The notes: generated from the sequence alone by a model not told the origin. A stretch of DNA of 64,000 nt from an uncultured Dorea sp. (GCA_910584095.1 CAJTYU010000013.1:16662-80661), one strand, 5' to 3'; positions 49,956 through 59,714 are shown, numbered from the stretch's first letter. Translations and numbers: made by a program.

Positions 49956-51053
49956 ATGGCAGGTTCAATATATGGCACACTTTTTCAAATTTCCACATGG
50001 GGAGAGTCCCATGGTTCTTCTATCGGCGTTACTATCGACGGATGTCCCGCCGGACTTCCCCTCACAGAAACTGATATTCAAATATTTTTAAACAAGAGAA
50101 AACCCGGTCAGAGCAAATTTACCACCAAACGGAATGAAGCTGATGAAGCGCGGATCCTTTCCGGCGTATTTGAAGGACAGACCACCGGAACGCCGATTTC
50201 TATCCTTATAGAAAATCAGGACCAAAAGTCAAAAGACTATGGAAATATTATGAACTGTTACCGCCCCGGACATGCTGATTATACCTTTGACGCCAAATAT
50301 GGTATCCGGGATTACCGAGGCGGAGGACGTTCTTCCGGACGCGAAACTATCGGCCGCGTAGCGGCAGGCGCCATTGCCTCCAAACTCCTTGCAAAACTTA
50401 ACGTCCATATAACTGCCTACGCCAAATCCATCGGTCCGGTTACTGTTCCGGAAGCAGAATATGATTATGCCTGCATAAATCAAAACAGTCTCTATATGCC
50501 GAATAACAGATACGCCAAACTAGCCTCTCAATATCTGGAGCAATGTATCGCAGCCCAAGATTCCTCCGGCGGAATCATTGAATGCGTTGTAACCGGTATG
50601 CCCGCTGGAATCGGCGAAACAGTCTTTGAAAAACTAGATGCAAATCTCGCGAAAGCTATCATGTCCATCGGCTCTGTGAAAGGAGTAGAAATCGGCGACG
50701 GTTTTCAAGCAGCGAAGGCGCTTGGCAGCGCCAACAACGATCTATTTTATAAAGCTGAAGATCGAATCGCCAAAAAGACAAACCACTCCGGCGGAATCCT
50801 TGGCGGCATGAGCGATGGAAGTCCAATTATATTAAGAGCCGCCGTCAAACCAACTCCCTCTATTGCACAGCCTCAGAAAACCATAAATAAATTCGGAGAA
50901 TCCATTTCTCTTTCCATTCATGGACGCCACGACCCTGTCATCGTTCCCAGAGCCGTTGTGGTAGTAGAATCCATGACCGCATTAACATTAATCGATATGT
51001 TAATGATTAATATGTCCTCCAAATTAGACCGCTTAATTAATTTCTACAAATAA
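49956..51053 (+). CDS. aroC: Chorismate synthase
   Basis: AroC uses reduced FMN to convert EPSP to chorismate, the branch point of aromatic amino acid synthesis. The start MAGSIYGTLFQISTWGESHG and the signatures GRSSGRETIGRVAAGAIA and the C-terminal HGRHDPVIVPRAVVVVESMTAL identify it. The 365-residue length is normal. AAAGGAGG lies upstream of the ATG. It stands alone on the plus strand and ends 10 bases from the convergent unknown gene. It implies a working shikimate pathway, separate from the catabolic YdiB-like gene at 23.6 kb. Confidence 0.96.
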   Translation: MAGSIYGTLFQISTWGESHGSSIGVTIDGCPAGLPLTETDIQIFLNKRKPGQSKFTTKRNEADEARILSGVFEGQTTGTPISILIENQDQKSKDYGNIMNCYRPGHADYTFDAKYGIRDYRGGGRSSGRETIGRVAAGAIASKLLAKLNVHITAYAKSIGPVTVPEAEYDYACINQNSLYMPNNRYAKLASQYLEQCIAAQDSSGGIIECVVTGMPAGIGETVFEKLDANLAKAIMSIGSVKGVEIGDGFQAAKALGSANNDLFYKAEDRIAKKTNHSGGILGGMSDGSPIILRAAVKPTPSIAQPQKTINKFGESISLSIHGRHDPVIVPRAVVVVESMTALTLIDMLMINMSSKLDRLINFYK

Positions 51054-51063
51054 CTACTGAGGT

Positions 51064-52284
51064 TTATGCTCCGCCTGCCTCCAGCGCCATCTGCCTTCTG
51101 CGTCTGCGGTCCCGTTCTTTTCTTTTCCGCTCTCTGCGTATCCGGAGCACATAAGCGTAAATACTTAAGAACACCAACAAAAATGTCAACGTCATAATAA
51201 TAAATACCAGCGCAAATTTTGCCGGAAGCTGAATTTCTTTTTTAGACAGCCATATTTTTACAGTCTCTAACGCTGAAGATATTCCTATAAGTATCCCGGC
51301 GCTTTGTTCCGTATCTGTCTCCGCCTTTTCCTTCGGATCCTTTACCTCAACTCCCTTTGGCGCTGTTACATTTCTTACCGGAGTAAACGTCATATTATAA
51401 GGTACCAGCGTCTCATAAAAGCGTATCATGCTTCCCTGATCCTTCGCCTCTACGTTCACCACCGCAAGAAATATACCCGGCGCCAATTCACACAAGGACT
51501 CCGGCTCATCCACCATAATCCCTGTAAATTGAAAATCAAGCTGCTCCGTGGCTACCATCTCTCTTCTAGATATCGAATACATATGGATAAAGTCGCCAAT
51601 TCCCAGTCCCCATGTCGTAGGAAAATTCAATATATAATCCCCTGACACTTCCAAATCCTGAAAATTGCCGCCTTCCGACGTATCGGCATATTCTCCCAAA
51701 TCTTCTATAACTGCAAAATCCTCATTTAAAATCTTAAAGCTATAGCCTCCATCCACATTCGTCTGAATAACATATTGGTTCTTCTCCTCCGAATAACCAA
51801 TTCCCAAAACGTTATAATCATCGCTGATTTTAACGGTTCGTTTATAATCCAGCGTATCCGGATCCATCACATAAAGGCAGCCTCTGTTTTCCGCTATAGT
51901 ATGGGTATACAATGCCACATAAATCTCGTTAGTCTTTGGATTGTAAGTCATTCCATTGCAGTGCTCCCACTCCCGGTTCTGCACGCGTTTAGCCAGTGTA
52001 TAAGGCTTAACCGGATTACCGCTCTCGTCCGTATCCTTCCTGTAATAGGCTGAAACTATATCTGGTACTTCTGGATCATCCGCCATATTCTCCAATGTGA
52101 TAATATAATCTTCTGTAGCACAGACAGACTGCACCACACCGCCATGACGCGGTTCTTCATAAATCTGGTTCCATTGAAGATTTTTAAGCGCGTCGTCCCC
52201 CGCAATCTCCGCTCGGCCTTCCATACCGCCAATACACAGCGCAGCGGCAAGAACCAGAAACCCTCTTATTAATTTACCCCGCAT
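51064..52284 (-). CDS. Unknown secreted, C-terminally membrane-anchored beta-propeller-like protein
   Basis: The 406-residue protein is not recognised. A signal peptide (residues 1-26) is followed by a region with repeated beta-strand patterns (NGMTYNPKTNEIYVALYTHTIAENRGCLYVMDPDTLDYKRTVKISDDYNVLGIGYSEEKNQYVIQTN) like a beta-propeller. Near the end come an amphipathic stretch, one membrane helix (ALVFIIMTLTFLLVFLSIYAYVL) and a very basic cytoplasmic tail (RIRRERKRKERDRRRRR). It lies 21 bases after the nucleoside kinase gene as the last gene of the dnaG-sigA group. A role in sensing or binding outside the cell is possible but unproven. Confidence 0.8.
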   Translation of the reverse strand: MRGKLIRGFLVLAAALCIGGMEGRAEIAGDDALKNLQWNQIYEEPRHGGVVQSVCATEDYIITLENMADDPEVPDIVSAYYRKDTDESGNPVKPYTLAKRVQNREWEHCNGMTYNPKTNEIYVALYTHTIAENRGCLYVMDPDTLDYKRTVKISDDYNVLGIGYSEEKNQYVIQTNVDGGYSFKILNEDFAVIEDLGEYADTSEGGNFQDLEVSGDYILNFPTTWGLGIGDFIHMYSISRREMVATEQLDFQFTGIMVDEPESLCELAPGIFLAVVNVEAKDQGSMIRFYETLVPYNMTFTPVRNVTAPKGVEVKDPKEKAETDTEQSAGILIGISSALETVKIWLSKKEIQLPAKFALVFIIMTLTFLLVFLSIYAYVLRIRRERKRKERDRRRRRQMALEAGGA

Positions 52285-52305
52285 ATTAATTTTATTCCCT
52301 TAATT

Positions 52306-53970
52306 TTATACTTTAAAGCATCCGCCGCCTACAAATTCTTTCAGCAATGAATTTGCCGGTATCATGTCGCTGCTGACTCCCACAAAATAATCCAAAAACT
52401 TCAGCAGCCTCTTTGCCTCCAGATATTCCGGACAATCCCGCTCAATTCCAAACAATAGAGGCTCCACATAAACCTTCAGCACTGCCAATTCATAAATCAG
52501 CGAAGAGTTGAACATAATATCTGCTTCCTCCTGATAAGGAAAAATATACTCTTCCTCGCCCCTTCTTACAGACGGCCACATGCTAATGGTTTCTTTTGCC
52601 GTCCTTCCCCTGGTGCGCGCATCCCGGACCATTCTCCGTAAAAGCCGCCCGTCTGTCGTAGGAATGCGGTTATGTTCATCTACGTTTAACTGTGTCAACG
52701 CACTTATGTAGATTTTGAACTTATTTTCATCCGGAAGAGAATCTGTCATCTTAGGATTTAAACCGTGAATCCCCTCGATCACTAAAACGTCGTTCTCTCC
52801 CAGCTTCTTTGGCTCACCGCCATATTCCTTATGTCCGGTCTTAAAATTAAAGGTAGGAAGCACAACTTCTTCCCCTTCAAGCAAACGTTTCATACAATCC
52901 TGAAACAGTTCCCTGTCCACTGCCTCAAGACACTCAAAATTAAACTCTCCTTTTTCGTCTCTTGGGGTATTCTCCCGTTCTACAAAGAAATTATCCAAGG
53001 CAATGGGATGAGGCGTCACGCCATGCGCCTTCAGCTGAATGGACAGTCTGTGGGAAAATGTGGTCTTTCCAGAAGATGACGGGCCCGCTATCAAAATAAA
53101 TTTCACTTCAGGATTAGCAGATATCCGCTCTGCAATATCTGCAATTTTCTTTTCCTGGTACGCTTCCTGAACCAGTATCATATCCAAAGGATCGTTTTTT
53201 GTAATCTGGTCATTGAGAGCGCCCACCGTTTCAATCCCCTGCATATCTCCCCAGATTGTAGACTCTTTCAGCACCTGAAACAGCTTGTGCGCCGGACGGA
53301 AAGGCCGGATTTCTTTCGGCGCTTTCTTAACCGGCATCTGAAGCACAAGTCCCTCGTCATAAAGGTACAACTCAAAATACTTCAGATAACCGGTGCTAGG
53401 CACCATATATCCATAAAAGTAATCCTCAAATTCATTCAAACTGTAAATATTCACTTTCGACACTCGGCGATAAGCAAACAGTTTCTCCTTATCGTACATG
53501 CCGTGGCGCCGGAATAAAGCAATCGCCTCGTTTGTATTCACAGAACGCTTTTGAAATGGAATGTCCTTCTCAATCAGTTTCCGCATCCTCGTTTTTACAT
53601 TTACAAGAAATTCCGCGTCCACCGCCGCTCCGTCTACCGTGCAGTAAAGGCCGTCCCCCACTGAGAAGTGAACTCTCACCTTCACGCCTTCTTTATGACT
53701 GCATACATCATATATTGATTTGACCAGCAGAAGCTTCATACTGCGTATGTACGTTGCATGCCCAATATGATCCCTTGTAGTAAGGAATTCAAGGGTACAA
53801 TCTCCTTTCAGCGTCTTTGCCAGCTCCTGAAGTCTTCCATCCGCCAAAACCAATACAATATCATCTGCATAATCCTTCTGATACCCTTTCGCAATCTCCA
53901 GATAAGAAATCCCTTTCGAATACTGCCTGCTGTCGTCTCCTATCTGAACGTTCACCATTTCCTGTCCCAT
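52306..53970 (-). CDS. Nucleoside (uridine-type) kinase with ThrRS-like N-terminal domains
   Basis: The 554-residue protein combines an N-terminal TGS-like domain (residues 5-65), a segment resembling the second additional domain of threonyl-tRNA synthetase (RDHIGHATYIRSMKLLLVKSIYDV and after), and a C-terminal phosphoribulokinase/uridine kinase domain (about 280-554) with Walker A GPSSSGKTT, DNFFVERENTPRDEKGEFNFECLEAVD and EGIHGLNP. The kinase probably phosphorylates uridine or cytidine; the role of the synthetase-like half is unknown. GGAGG lies 5 bases before the ATG. It is in the dnaG-sigA-trmK-nif3 operon, 17 bases after nif3. Confidence 0.87.
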   Translation of the reverse strand: MGQEMVNVQIGDDSRQYSKGISYLEIAKGYQKDYADDIVLVLADGRLQELAKTLKGDCTLEFLTTRDHIGHATYIRSMKLLLVKSIYDVCSHKEGVKVRVHFSVGDGLYCTVDGAAVDAEFLVNVKTRMRKLIEKDIPFQKRSVNTNEAIALFRRHGMYDKEKLFAYRRVSKVNIYSLNEFEDYFYGYMVPSTGYLKYFELYLYDEGLVLQMPVKKAPKEIRPFRPAHKLFQVLKESTIWGDMQGIETVGALNDQITKNDPLDMILVQEAYQEKKIADIAERISANPEVKFILIAGPSSSGKTTFSHRLSIQLKAHGVTPHPIALDNFFVERENTPRDEKGEFNFECLEAVDRELFQDCMKRLLEGEEVVLPTFNFKTGHKEYGGEPKKLGENDVLVIEGIHGLNPKMTDSLPDENKFKIYISALTQLNVDEHNRIPTTDGRLLRRMVRDARTRGRTAKETISMWPSVRRGEEEYIFPYQEEADIMFNSSLIYELAVLKVYVEPLLFGIERDCPEYLEAKRLLKFLDYFVGVSSDMIPANSLLKEFVGGGCFKV

Positions 53971-53987
53971 GTCTTCCTCCTTTTCTT

Positions 53988-54779
53988 TTAAATAATTTGA
54001 AACGGGCGGCGGGGCGGATCTGTCGCTACCACAATTTCTGGAAGCCTCTCACTAAAAAATCCAGCCATATCCTGAATAAAAATATGTTCAGTCCCATAAT
54101 GCCCCCCGTCAATAATCGAGAGTCCGCGCGCCACTGCATCAATCCCCGTATGATGATCAATATCCCCTGTAACCAGCACGTCTGCCTCCGCCAAAAGAGC
54201 CGCTCTCACCATGCTCTTTCCGGCTCCCGGCGAGACTGCCACGCGCTTAACGGGCGTCTTTATATCTCCAAACACTTTCACATGATCCAATCCGAAGCTT
54301 TGCTTCACCCATCTGCAGCATTCTTCCAGATTAACGGATTCTTTTAAATCCGCAACCCGTCCAATTCCCTGAGGCTTTCCATCTGCGGGACTTGCCGGAC
54401 AGGTTACCTCTAATACCCTGCCTTCCTCCAGTCCCAATATATGCCCCGACAATTCCGCCATTCTCATCACGTCATAATTCGTATGCATAGCATAATATGC
54501 AATATCCTCCTGAATCAAGCGGATAACCCGTCGTCCGATAAATTCATCTGTTCTGATACTCCGCATTCCAGAAAAAATCAGCGGATGATGGGTAACAAGC
54601 ATATCTGCATGAGCCTCTGCAGCCGCTTCTATCACCTCTGCCGTTGGATCTAACGCCACATAAACTCTTTTTACCTCTTTTTCCGGGCTTCCCACCAAAA
54701 GTCCTACATTATCCCAATCCAACGCACAGGAAATCGGATAATCCTTTTCAATATTCTCGATCACATCTCTGCACAGCAT
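53988..54779 (-). CDS. Nif3-like dinuclear metal centre protein
   Basis: The 263-residue protein belongs to the Nif3/YqfO (DUF34) family, toroidal hexamers with two metal ions. Metal-binding motifs are VTHHPLIFSGMRSI near residue 63, HTNYD near 99, and GDIDHHTG and DGGHYGTE near the C-terminus. The biochemical role is unsettled, with suggestions including GTP cyclohydrolase-like or metal-related functions. The ATG at 54779 has AAAAGGAG 8 bases upstream. The linkage trmK-nif3 after sigA is classic in Firmicutes. Confidence 0.92.
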   Translation of the reverse strand: MLCRDVIENIEKDYPISCALDWDNVGLLVGSPEKEVKRVYVALDPTAEVIEAAAEAHADMLVTHHPLIFSGMRSIRTDEFIGRRVIRLIQEDIAYYAMHTNYDVMRMAELSGHILGLEEGRVLEVTCPASPADGKPQGIGRVADLKESVNLEECCRWVKQSFGLDHVKVFGDIKTPVKRVAVSPGAGKSMVRAALLAEADVLVTGDIDHHTGIDAVARGLSIIDGGHYGTEHIFIQDMAGFFSERLPEIVVATDPPRRPFQII

Positions 54780-54848
54780 ATTCAATGCTCCTTTTATATC
54801 CTCAAAATAGACAAAGCCAACACAATTTAACGACGCCCGGAAAATTCT

Positions 54849-55541
54849 TTACCGGTACAAAGCAAGCGCCTGTCTGATACGCATAAGCTCTGTTCTTATT
54901 TCCCAGCGGCGAAGCTTAACAGCTTCGCCCGGCTGCTCCTTTATTCCCTGATAAATGCCTTCCAGCCGTTTCTCTTCTTTTATAAGAAAACGACGCAGCG
55001 TCTGATCTCTTCCCGCAAGAAGCTTACGCCCATAATAAAGCTCCAATTCCGTATACGCAGGCTCCTCTCCGTGTACCAGCTTCATCATAGGATAGAACTT
55101 GTTCTCTTCTTCCGCCATCTTTTCTTCCGTCAGGCAAAATCCATTCCTGCTAAGATACGCTCTTACCTTATGAATCTCCGACTGTGGCTGCAGGATAAAT
55201 TCCCGAATACTTTCGGCTGTTTCTTTCGATTCCTCCAGAATCCGGATTATAAGTCCTCCCCCCATGCCTGCGGCGATCACCGTATCCGCTTCGCCCTTTC
55301 TTAGGCTTTTCAACCCGTCGGAAAGCCGGATCTCGATTCTTTTCTCCAGCTTATGCTCCCTAATATGCATAAACGCCCTGTCAAGAGGTCCCTGATTCAC
55401 ATCCATCGCTATCGCGCGTTCACATTTCCCCGTCTCCACCAAATAAATCGGCACGTACCCATGGTCGGTTCCCACATCGGCGACAACAGCCCTTTCCGTC
55501 ACAAGACCTGCAATAGCGGCAAGTCTTTTTGATAACTCCAT
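54849..55541 (-). CDS. trmK: tRNA (adenine(22)-N1)-methyltransferase TrmK
   Basis: TrmK methylates A22 in tRNA. The 230-residue protein starts MELSKRLAAIAGLV and has the SAM-binding VVADVGTDHGYVPIYL (residues 19-34), MDVNQGPLDRA and the active-site region AAGMGGGLIIRILEE, LILQPQSE-like (FILQPQSEIHKVRAYL). A coiled C-terminal helix pair ends the protein. The start at 55541 follows AGAGGAG just after the sigA stop. The sigA-trmK-nif3 order supports the call. Confidence 0.92.
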   Translation of the reverse strand: MELSKRLAAIAGLVTERAVVADVGTDHGYVPIYLVETGKCERAIAMDVNQGPLDRAFMHIREHKLEKRIEIRLSDGLKSLRKGEADTVIAAGMGGGLIIRILEESKETAESIREFILQPQSEIHKVRAYLSRNGFCLTEEKMAEEENKFYPMMKLVHGEEPAYTELELYYGRKLLAGRDQTLRRFLIKEEKRLEGIYQGIKEQPGEAVKLRRWEIRTELMRIRQALALYR

Positions 55542-55554
55542 AGACTCCTCTTTC

Positions 55555-56667
55555 CTAGTCCAGATAATCACGAAGTTTTCTGCTTCGGCTTGGATGACGC
55601 AGCTTTCTTAATGCTTTCGCCTCAATCTGTCTGATACGCTCTCTTGTAACGTCAAACTCCCGTCCTACTTCCTCCAGCGTACGGGCGCGTCCGTCATTCA
55701 TTCCAAAGCGGAGACGAAGCACCTTCTGCTCTCTCTCTGTCAGAGTATCCAGAACCTCATCTAACTGTTCCTTTAAAAGCGTAGCCGCCGCTGCCTCTGC
55801 CGGCACAGGGACATTATCATCTTGTATAAAATCACCAAGATGACTGTCTTCCTCTTCTCCGATCGGAGTTTCCAAAGACACTGGTTCCTGAGATATCTTT
55901 AGAATCTCCCTTACACGGTCTACAGGCATGTCCAATTCCTCCGCAATCTCCTCCGGCGTAGGTTCGCGCCCCAGCTCTTGAAGGAGCTGTCTGGAAACCC
56001 GAATCAATTTATTAATCGTCTCCACCATATGCACAGGAATCCGGATCGTCCTTGCCTGATCTGCAATCGCTCTGGTAATTGCCTGACGAATCCACCATGT
56101 TGCATAGGTACTGAACTTAAAACCCTTCTGGTAATCAAATTTCTCAACAGCTTTGATCAGTCCTAAATTTCCCTCCTGAATCAAATCAAGGAACAACATG
56201 CCACGGCCAACATACCTCTTTGCAATGCTTACTACCAGTCTCAGATTCGCTTCCGCCAAGCGTTTCTTGGCATCCTCGTCTCCCTCCGCCATTCTTCTGG
56301 CAAGATCAACCTCTTCCTCAGCGGACAGCAGCGGAACCTTACCAATTTCCTTTAGATACATGCGGACCGGATCCTCAATACTGATACCGTCGGGAACAGA
56401 CAGGTCGATCTTCTCCATATCAACCTCATCCTCGTCTGTCAGCACTACCTCCAGATCGTCATCCACGTCCACATCTGAATTAATACGGAGTACATCAATT
56501 CCATTCGACTCCAGATATTCAAATACCTTCTCCATCTGCTCTGGATTCAGCTCCATATCTGAGAAAAAGTCGTTGATTTCCTGGATCTCAAGAATACTCT
56601 TTTTATTTTTTCCCATTTTCAGCAGATCTTTTAACTTTTCCTCAAATTTTACAATGTTTTCTTCCAT
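55555..56667 (-). CDS. sigA: RNA polymerase sigma factor SigA (RpoD)
   Basis: This is the primary vegetative sigma factor. After a short acidic region 1.1 (DVDVDDDLEVVLTDEDEVDMEKID) come region 1.2/2 (DPVRMYLKEIGKVPLLSAEEEVDLARRMAEGD, AKRYVGRGMLFLDLIQEGNLGLIKAVEKFDYQKGFKFSTYATWWIRQAI), region 3 and region 4.2 (VTRERIRQIEAKALRKLRHPSR). The 370-residue length is typical. It lies 39 bases after dnaG, the conserved macromolecular-synthesis linkage. Confidence 0.98.
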   Translation of the reverse strand: MEENIVKFEEKLKDLLKMGKNKKSILEIQEINDFFSDMELNPEQMEKVFEYLESNGIDVLRINSDVDVDDDLEVVLTDEDEVDMEKIDLSVPDGISIEDPVRMYLKEIGKVPLLSAEEEVDLARRMAEGDEDAKKRLAEANLRLVVSIAKRYVGRGMLFLDLIQEGNLGLIKAVEKFDYQKGFKFSTYATWWIRQAITRAIADQARTIRIPVHMVETINKLIRVSRQLLQELGREPTPEEIAEELDMPVDRVREILKISQEPVSLETPIGEEEDSHLGDFIQDDNVPVPAEAAAATLLKEQLDEVLDTLTEREQKVLRLRFGMNDGRARTLEEVGREFDVTRERIRQIEAKALRKLRHPSRSRKLRDYLD

Positions 56668-56706
56668 GTAATGTCCATCCTCTCATTGCTTGTTTATATT
56701 TTATCC

Positions 56707-58482
56707 TTAATTGATAGAAATATGCAGTTCCTTCATGCGCTGCAGCGCCCGCTTATCTGCCATCAGATTCTGCAGGCCTTTTATATCTGTAGGATCAAGG
56801 CTCTTCGACGCTTCGTCCAAGCGATACTGCTTAATCCGGATAATCGTCTCCTTCAATGCCTTTTCCTTCTCATGCACTGTAGAAAGTTTGGGAAGCTTCG
56901 TATGAAACAATTCCGCTACTCTCCGATGTTCGTCCTCATCCGTAAAATGATTCATAATCTGCGCTGGATTAACCGTCCCCTTCTCACGCTGCTGATATAG
57001 AAGTTCCGCTACCGTATGATAAAGCGGCTCCGTAAAGTCCTCCGGCCGGATCAGATTCTCAATCTGTCCAAAGAGCCTATCATCCTCAATCAGCCATGTC
57101 AGGAGAATCCTCTGAGATTTTAAAATCCCCTCCTCTTTTCCTTTATCTCTGCCCGCAGTCGGTTTCGGCCTTTCCACAGGTTTCGCCAGTCCTGCCTGAA
57201 CCGCCGTCCTAACAACCAGCTTCCGCAATTCTTCCGCGCTCACCCGATATGTCCTTGCAACCGCCTCAATATAATTACTTCGTTCAATCTCTTCATCAAA
57301 TTCCGCAAGCCTTGCGGCTGCTTCCCTCATAAATGCAGTCTTCCCCTCCGGCGACGCCATATCATAATCCCGTTCCAGCATCTCCAGAGAAAAAAGAAAA
57401 CCATTTCTCGCCTTCTGAATCCGTTCTTCAAAGGCTTCTGCTCCCAGATTCTTAATAAACTCATCCGGATCCTTGTATGGATCCATACGAATGACTTTTG
57501 CAGTAATCCCCGCCCCCTTCAAAATAGGAACAGCCCGCAGCGCAGCCCTCGTTCCGGCATCATCACTGTCGTAGGTCAGATACACCTCTTTCACATACCG
57601 TTTGATCAGTGCGGCATGTCCTGCAGTAAGCGCCGTTCCCAAAGATGCCGCCGCATTCGTAAAACCGGCCTGATGCAGCGCAATCACATCCATATATCCC
57701 TCGCAGATCAGGAAATACGGTTTTCTAGAAGTCCTAGCCCGATGGAGGCCGTATAAATTTCTGCTCTTATCAAACACCGGCGTCTCTGGTGAATTTAGAT
57801 ATTTGGGCTTTCCCTCCCCCATAACGCGGCCGCCAAATCCAATCACACGGTTATTCGCATCCATAATCGGAAACATCACGCGGTTCCAAAACTTATCAAA
57901 CGCTCCATGCTTTTCATCTGCGGAAATCAAGCCAGCCTTCAGAAGCATATCGTCAGAATATCCTTTTGACTTCAGGTAGCGGTACAAATCATCGCTATAC
58001 TTATTCGAATATCCGAGTCCAAATGCTGTAATGGTTTCATCACTAAGCTTCCGCTCATGTAAATATGTATAAGCAGCTCTTCCCTTCTCTGACTTTAGCT
58101 GTGCATAGAAATACTTGGCGGCAAGCTTATTAATCTCTAATAGCACAGTCTTTAATTCAGCCTTTTCCTTCGCTTCTCTGGAATATTCCGTTTTGGGAAG
58201 TTCTACGCCCACCCGGTCCGCAAGTACCTTCAGCGCCTCCGTAAACGAATAATTCTCATATTCCATTAGAAACGTAAATACATTGCCTCCCGCGCCGCAG
58301 CCGAAACAATAATACATCTGTTTCTGTCTGCTCACGGAAAAGGACGGTGATTTTTCATTATGGAACGGACACAGACCAAAATAAGAGCTGCCCTTCTTCT
58401 GGAGCTTCACATAGGTGGAAATCACATCCACTATATCATTTTTCAGCCGTACTTCCTCCACTAATTCTTCCGGATAATACAT
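56707..58482 (-). CDS. dnaG: DNA primase DnaG
   Basis: DnaG makes RNA primers for replication. The N-terminal zinc domain has CPFHNEKSPSFSVS and YYCFGCGAGGNVFTFL (residues 38-70). The core has ALGLGYS-like segments (FGLGYSNK), the TOPRIM motif ICEGYMDVIALHQAGF and YDSDDAGTRAA. The C-terminal helicase-interacting domain ends at residue 591. A Shine-Dalgarno-like GAGG lies about 12 bases before the ATG. It is the first gene of the dnaG-sigA-trmK-nif3-kinase group. Confidence 0.97.
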   Translation of the reverse strand: MYYPEELVEEVRLKNDIVDVISTYVKLQKKGSSYFGLCPFHNEKSPSFSVSRQKQMYYCFGCGAGGNVFTFLMEYENYSFTEALKVLADRVGVELPKTEYSREAKEKAELKTVLLEINKLAAKYFYAQLKSEKGRAAYTYLHERKLSDETITAFGLGYSNKYSDDLYRYLKSKGYSDDMLLKAGLISADEKHGAFDKFWNRVMFPIMDANNRVIGFGGRVMGEGKPKYLNSPETPVFDKSRNLYGLHRARTSRKPYFLICEGYMDVIALHQAGFTNAAASLGTALTAGHAALIKRYVKEVYLTYDSDDAGTRAALRAVPILKGAGITAKVIRMDPYKDPDEFIKNLGAEAFEERIQKARNGFLFSLEMLERDYDMASPEGKTAFMREAAARLAEFDEEIERSNYIEAVARTYRVSAEELRKLVVRTAVQAGLAKPVERPKPTAGRDKGKEEGILKSQRILLTWLIEDDRLFGQIENLIRPEDFTEPLYHTVAELLYQQREKGTVNPAQIMNHFTDEDEHRRVAELFHTKLPKLSTVHEKEKALKETIIRIKQYRLDEASKSLDPTDIKGLQNLMADKRALQRMKELHISIN

Positions 58483-58568
58483 AGATCTAACGCATCCTCT
58501 TTTCTATATTCTCTCCGGGGAAAAATATCCCTATATTTAGTTAATTCGACAAAACTTCTTGATTTCCT

Positions 58569-59576
58569 TTAATTTTTCCAAGATTCTGGAATAAAATATT
58601 CTTCAAACTTCTGAACTGCATAGGAATCTGTCATTCCGGCAATATAATCACAGACTGCCTGCTCTCTGGAAGACTCTTTCCGCGCCATCATCCTCTGATA
58701 CTGTTCCGGCATAAGTTCAGGATGTTCAATACAATAACCGTATAAATTCGTCACCATATGAATAGCTTTGGACTCCTCTCCTTTAGCGGATGGATTCAAA
58801 TATACATGCTCAAACAAAAAGCTTCTAAGCCCGTACATAGCCTCCCTGACCTCATCTGACATACGAATCTCCGGCTGATCCATACTGTGTATGATTACGT
58901 CATGCACCATTGTATCCAATCGGCTTTTTGAGGAATGCCCCAGAACCGACGCATATTTTTCCGGAATATCCTCCTCTGTCAAAAGCCCTCCCCGGATTGC
59001 ATCATCAATATCATGATTAATATACGCAATCTTATCTGAGAGCTGCACCAAACGTCCCTCCAGCGTATGCGGCGTCCCGCTCGTCTTATGATTTAAAATC
59101 CCGTCCCTAACCTCCCATGTAAGATTTAATCCTTCTCCCTGTTTTTCCAAAACCTCGACAACTCTTACGCTCTGCTCATTGTGTCGAAAGCCCATGGGAC
59201 AGACATGATTCAGCGCCCGCTCTCCCGCGTGGCCAAAGGGCGTATGCCCAAGATCATGGCCTAGTGCGATTGCCTCCACCAAGTCTTCGTTTAGTCTGAG
59301 CGCCTTGGCAAGCGTACGGGCATTCTGCGATACCTCTAAAGTATGGATCAGCCTCGTCCGGTAATGATCTCCCATCGGCTGCAAAAACACTTGTGTTTTC
59401 TGTCTAAGACGGCGGAACGATTTACAGTGCAGAATCCTATCCCTGTCTCTTTGAAATACCGGACGGATATCGCATTCCTTCTCTTCCCGTTCTCTCCCTC
59501 TAGAATTTATACTTAGAGATGCATATTTACTCAGCATTGTGGTTTCACGCATCTCTAATTCCTCTCGAATTGTCAT
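58569..59576 (-). CDS. dgt: dGTP triphosphohydrolase-like protein
   Basis: The HD-domain protein hydrolyses dNTPs. The metal-binding motif set is present: RTRLIHTLEVSQ, GHDLGHTPFGHAGE and LVQLSDKIAYINHDIDDA. The N-terminal FRRLRQKTQVF is typical of the dGTPase family 2. The ATG at 59576 (335 residues) has GGAGG 6 bases upstream; a longer frame adds 43 residues read through the promoter. It lies upstream of dnaG with an 86-base gap, a common clostridial arrangement. Confidence 0.93.
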   Translation of the reverse strand: MTIREELEMRETTMLSKYASLSINSRGREREEKECDIRPVFQRDRDRILHCKSFRRLRQKTQVFLQPMGDHYRTRLIHTLEVSQNARTLAKALRLNEDLVEAIALGHDLGHTPFGHAGERALNHVCPMGFRHNEQSVRVVEVLEKQGEGLNLTWEVRDGILNHKTSGTPHTLEGRLVQLSDKIAYINHDIDDAIRGGLLTEEDIPEKYASVLGHSSKSRLDTMVHDVIIHSMDQPEIRMSDEVREAMYGLRSFLFEHVYLNPSAKGEESKAIHMVTNLYGYCIEHPELMPEQYQRMMARKESSREQAVCDYIAGMTDSYAVQKFEEYFIPESWKN

Positions 59577-59626
59577 AACAGCCCTCCCCCCTCTGGATTT
59601 TCCATATTCTGCCTTCTCTACATAAT

Positions 59627-59655
59627 ATATTACACTTTGATACATAAAATGTAAA
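59627..59655 (-). promoter_or_regulatory. Promoter of dgt
   Basis: Minus-strand TTTACA (59650-59655) and TAATAT (59627-59632) are separated by 17 bases, 50 bases upstream of the chosen dgt start. Confidence 0.55.
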
Positions 59656-59663
59656 TATCTATA

Positions 59664-59696
59664 GTAAAAGAGCCGGAAGCTTATATGCCCCGGCTC
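59664..59696 (-). terminator. Terminator of rpiB
   Basis: GAGCCGG and CCGGCTC arms with a 13-base loop are followed on the minus strand by TTTTAC. It lies about 18 bases past the rpiB stop and supports starting dgt downstream of it. Confidence 0.85.
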
Positions 59697-59714
59697 ATGT
59701 TTCAAGTCAAACTC

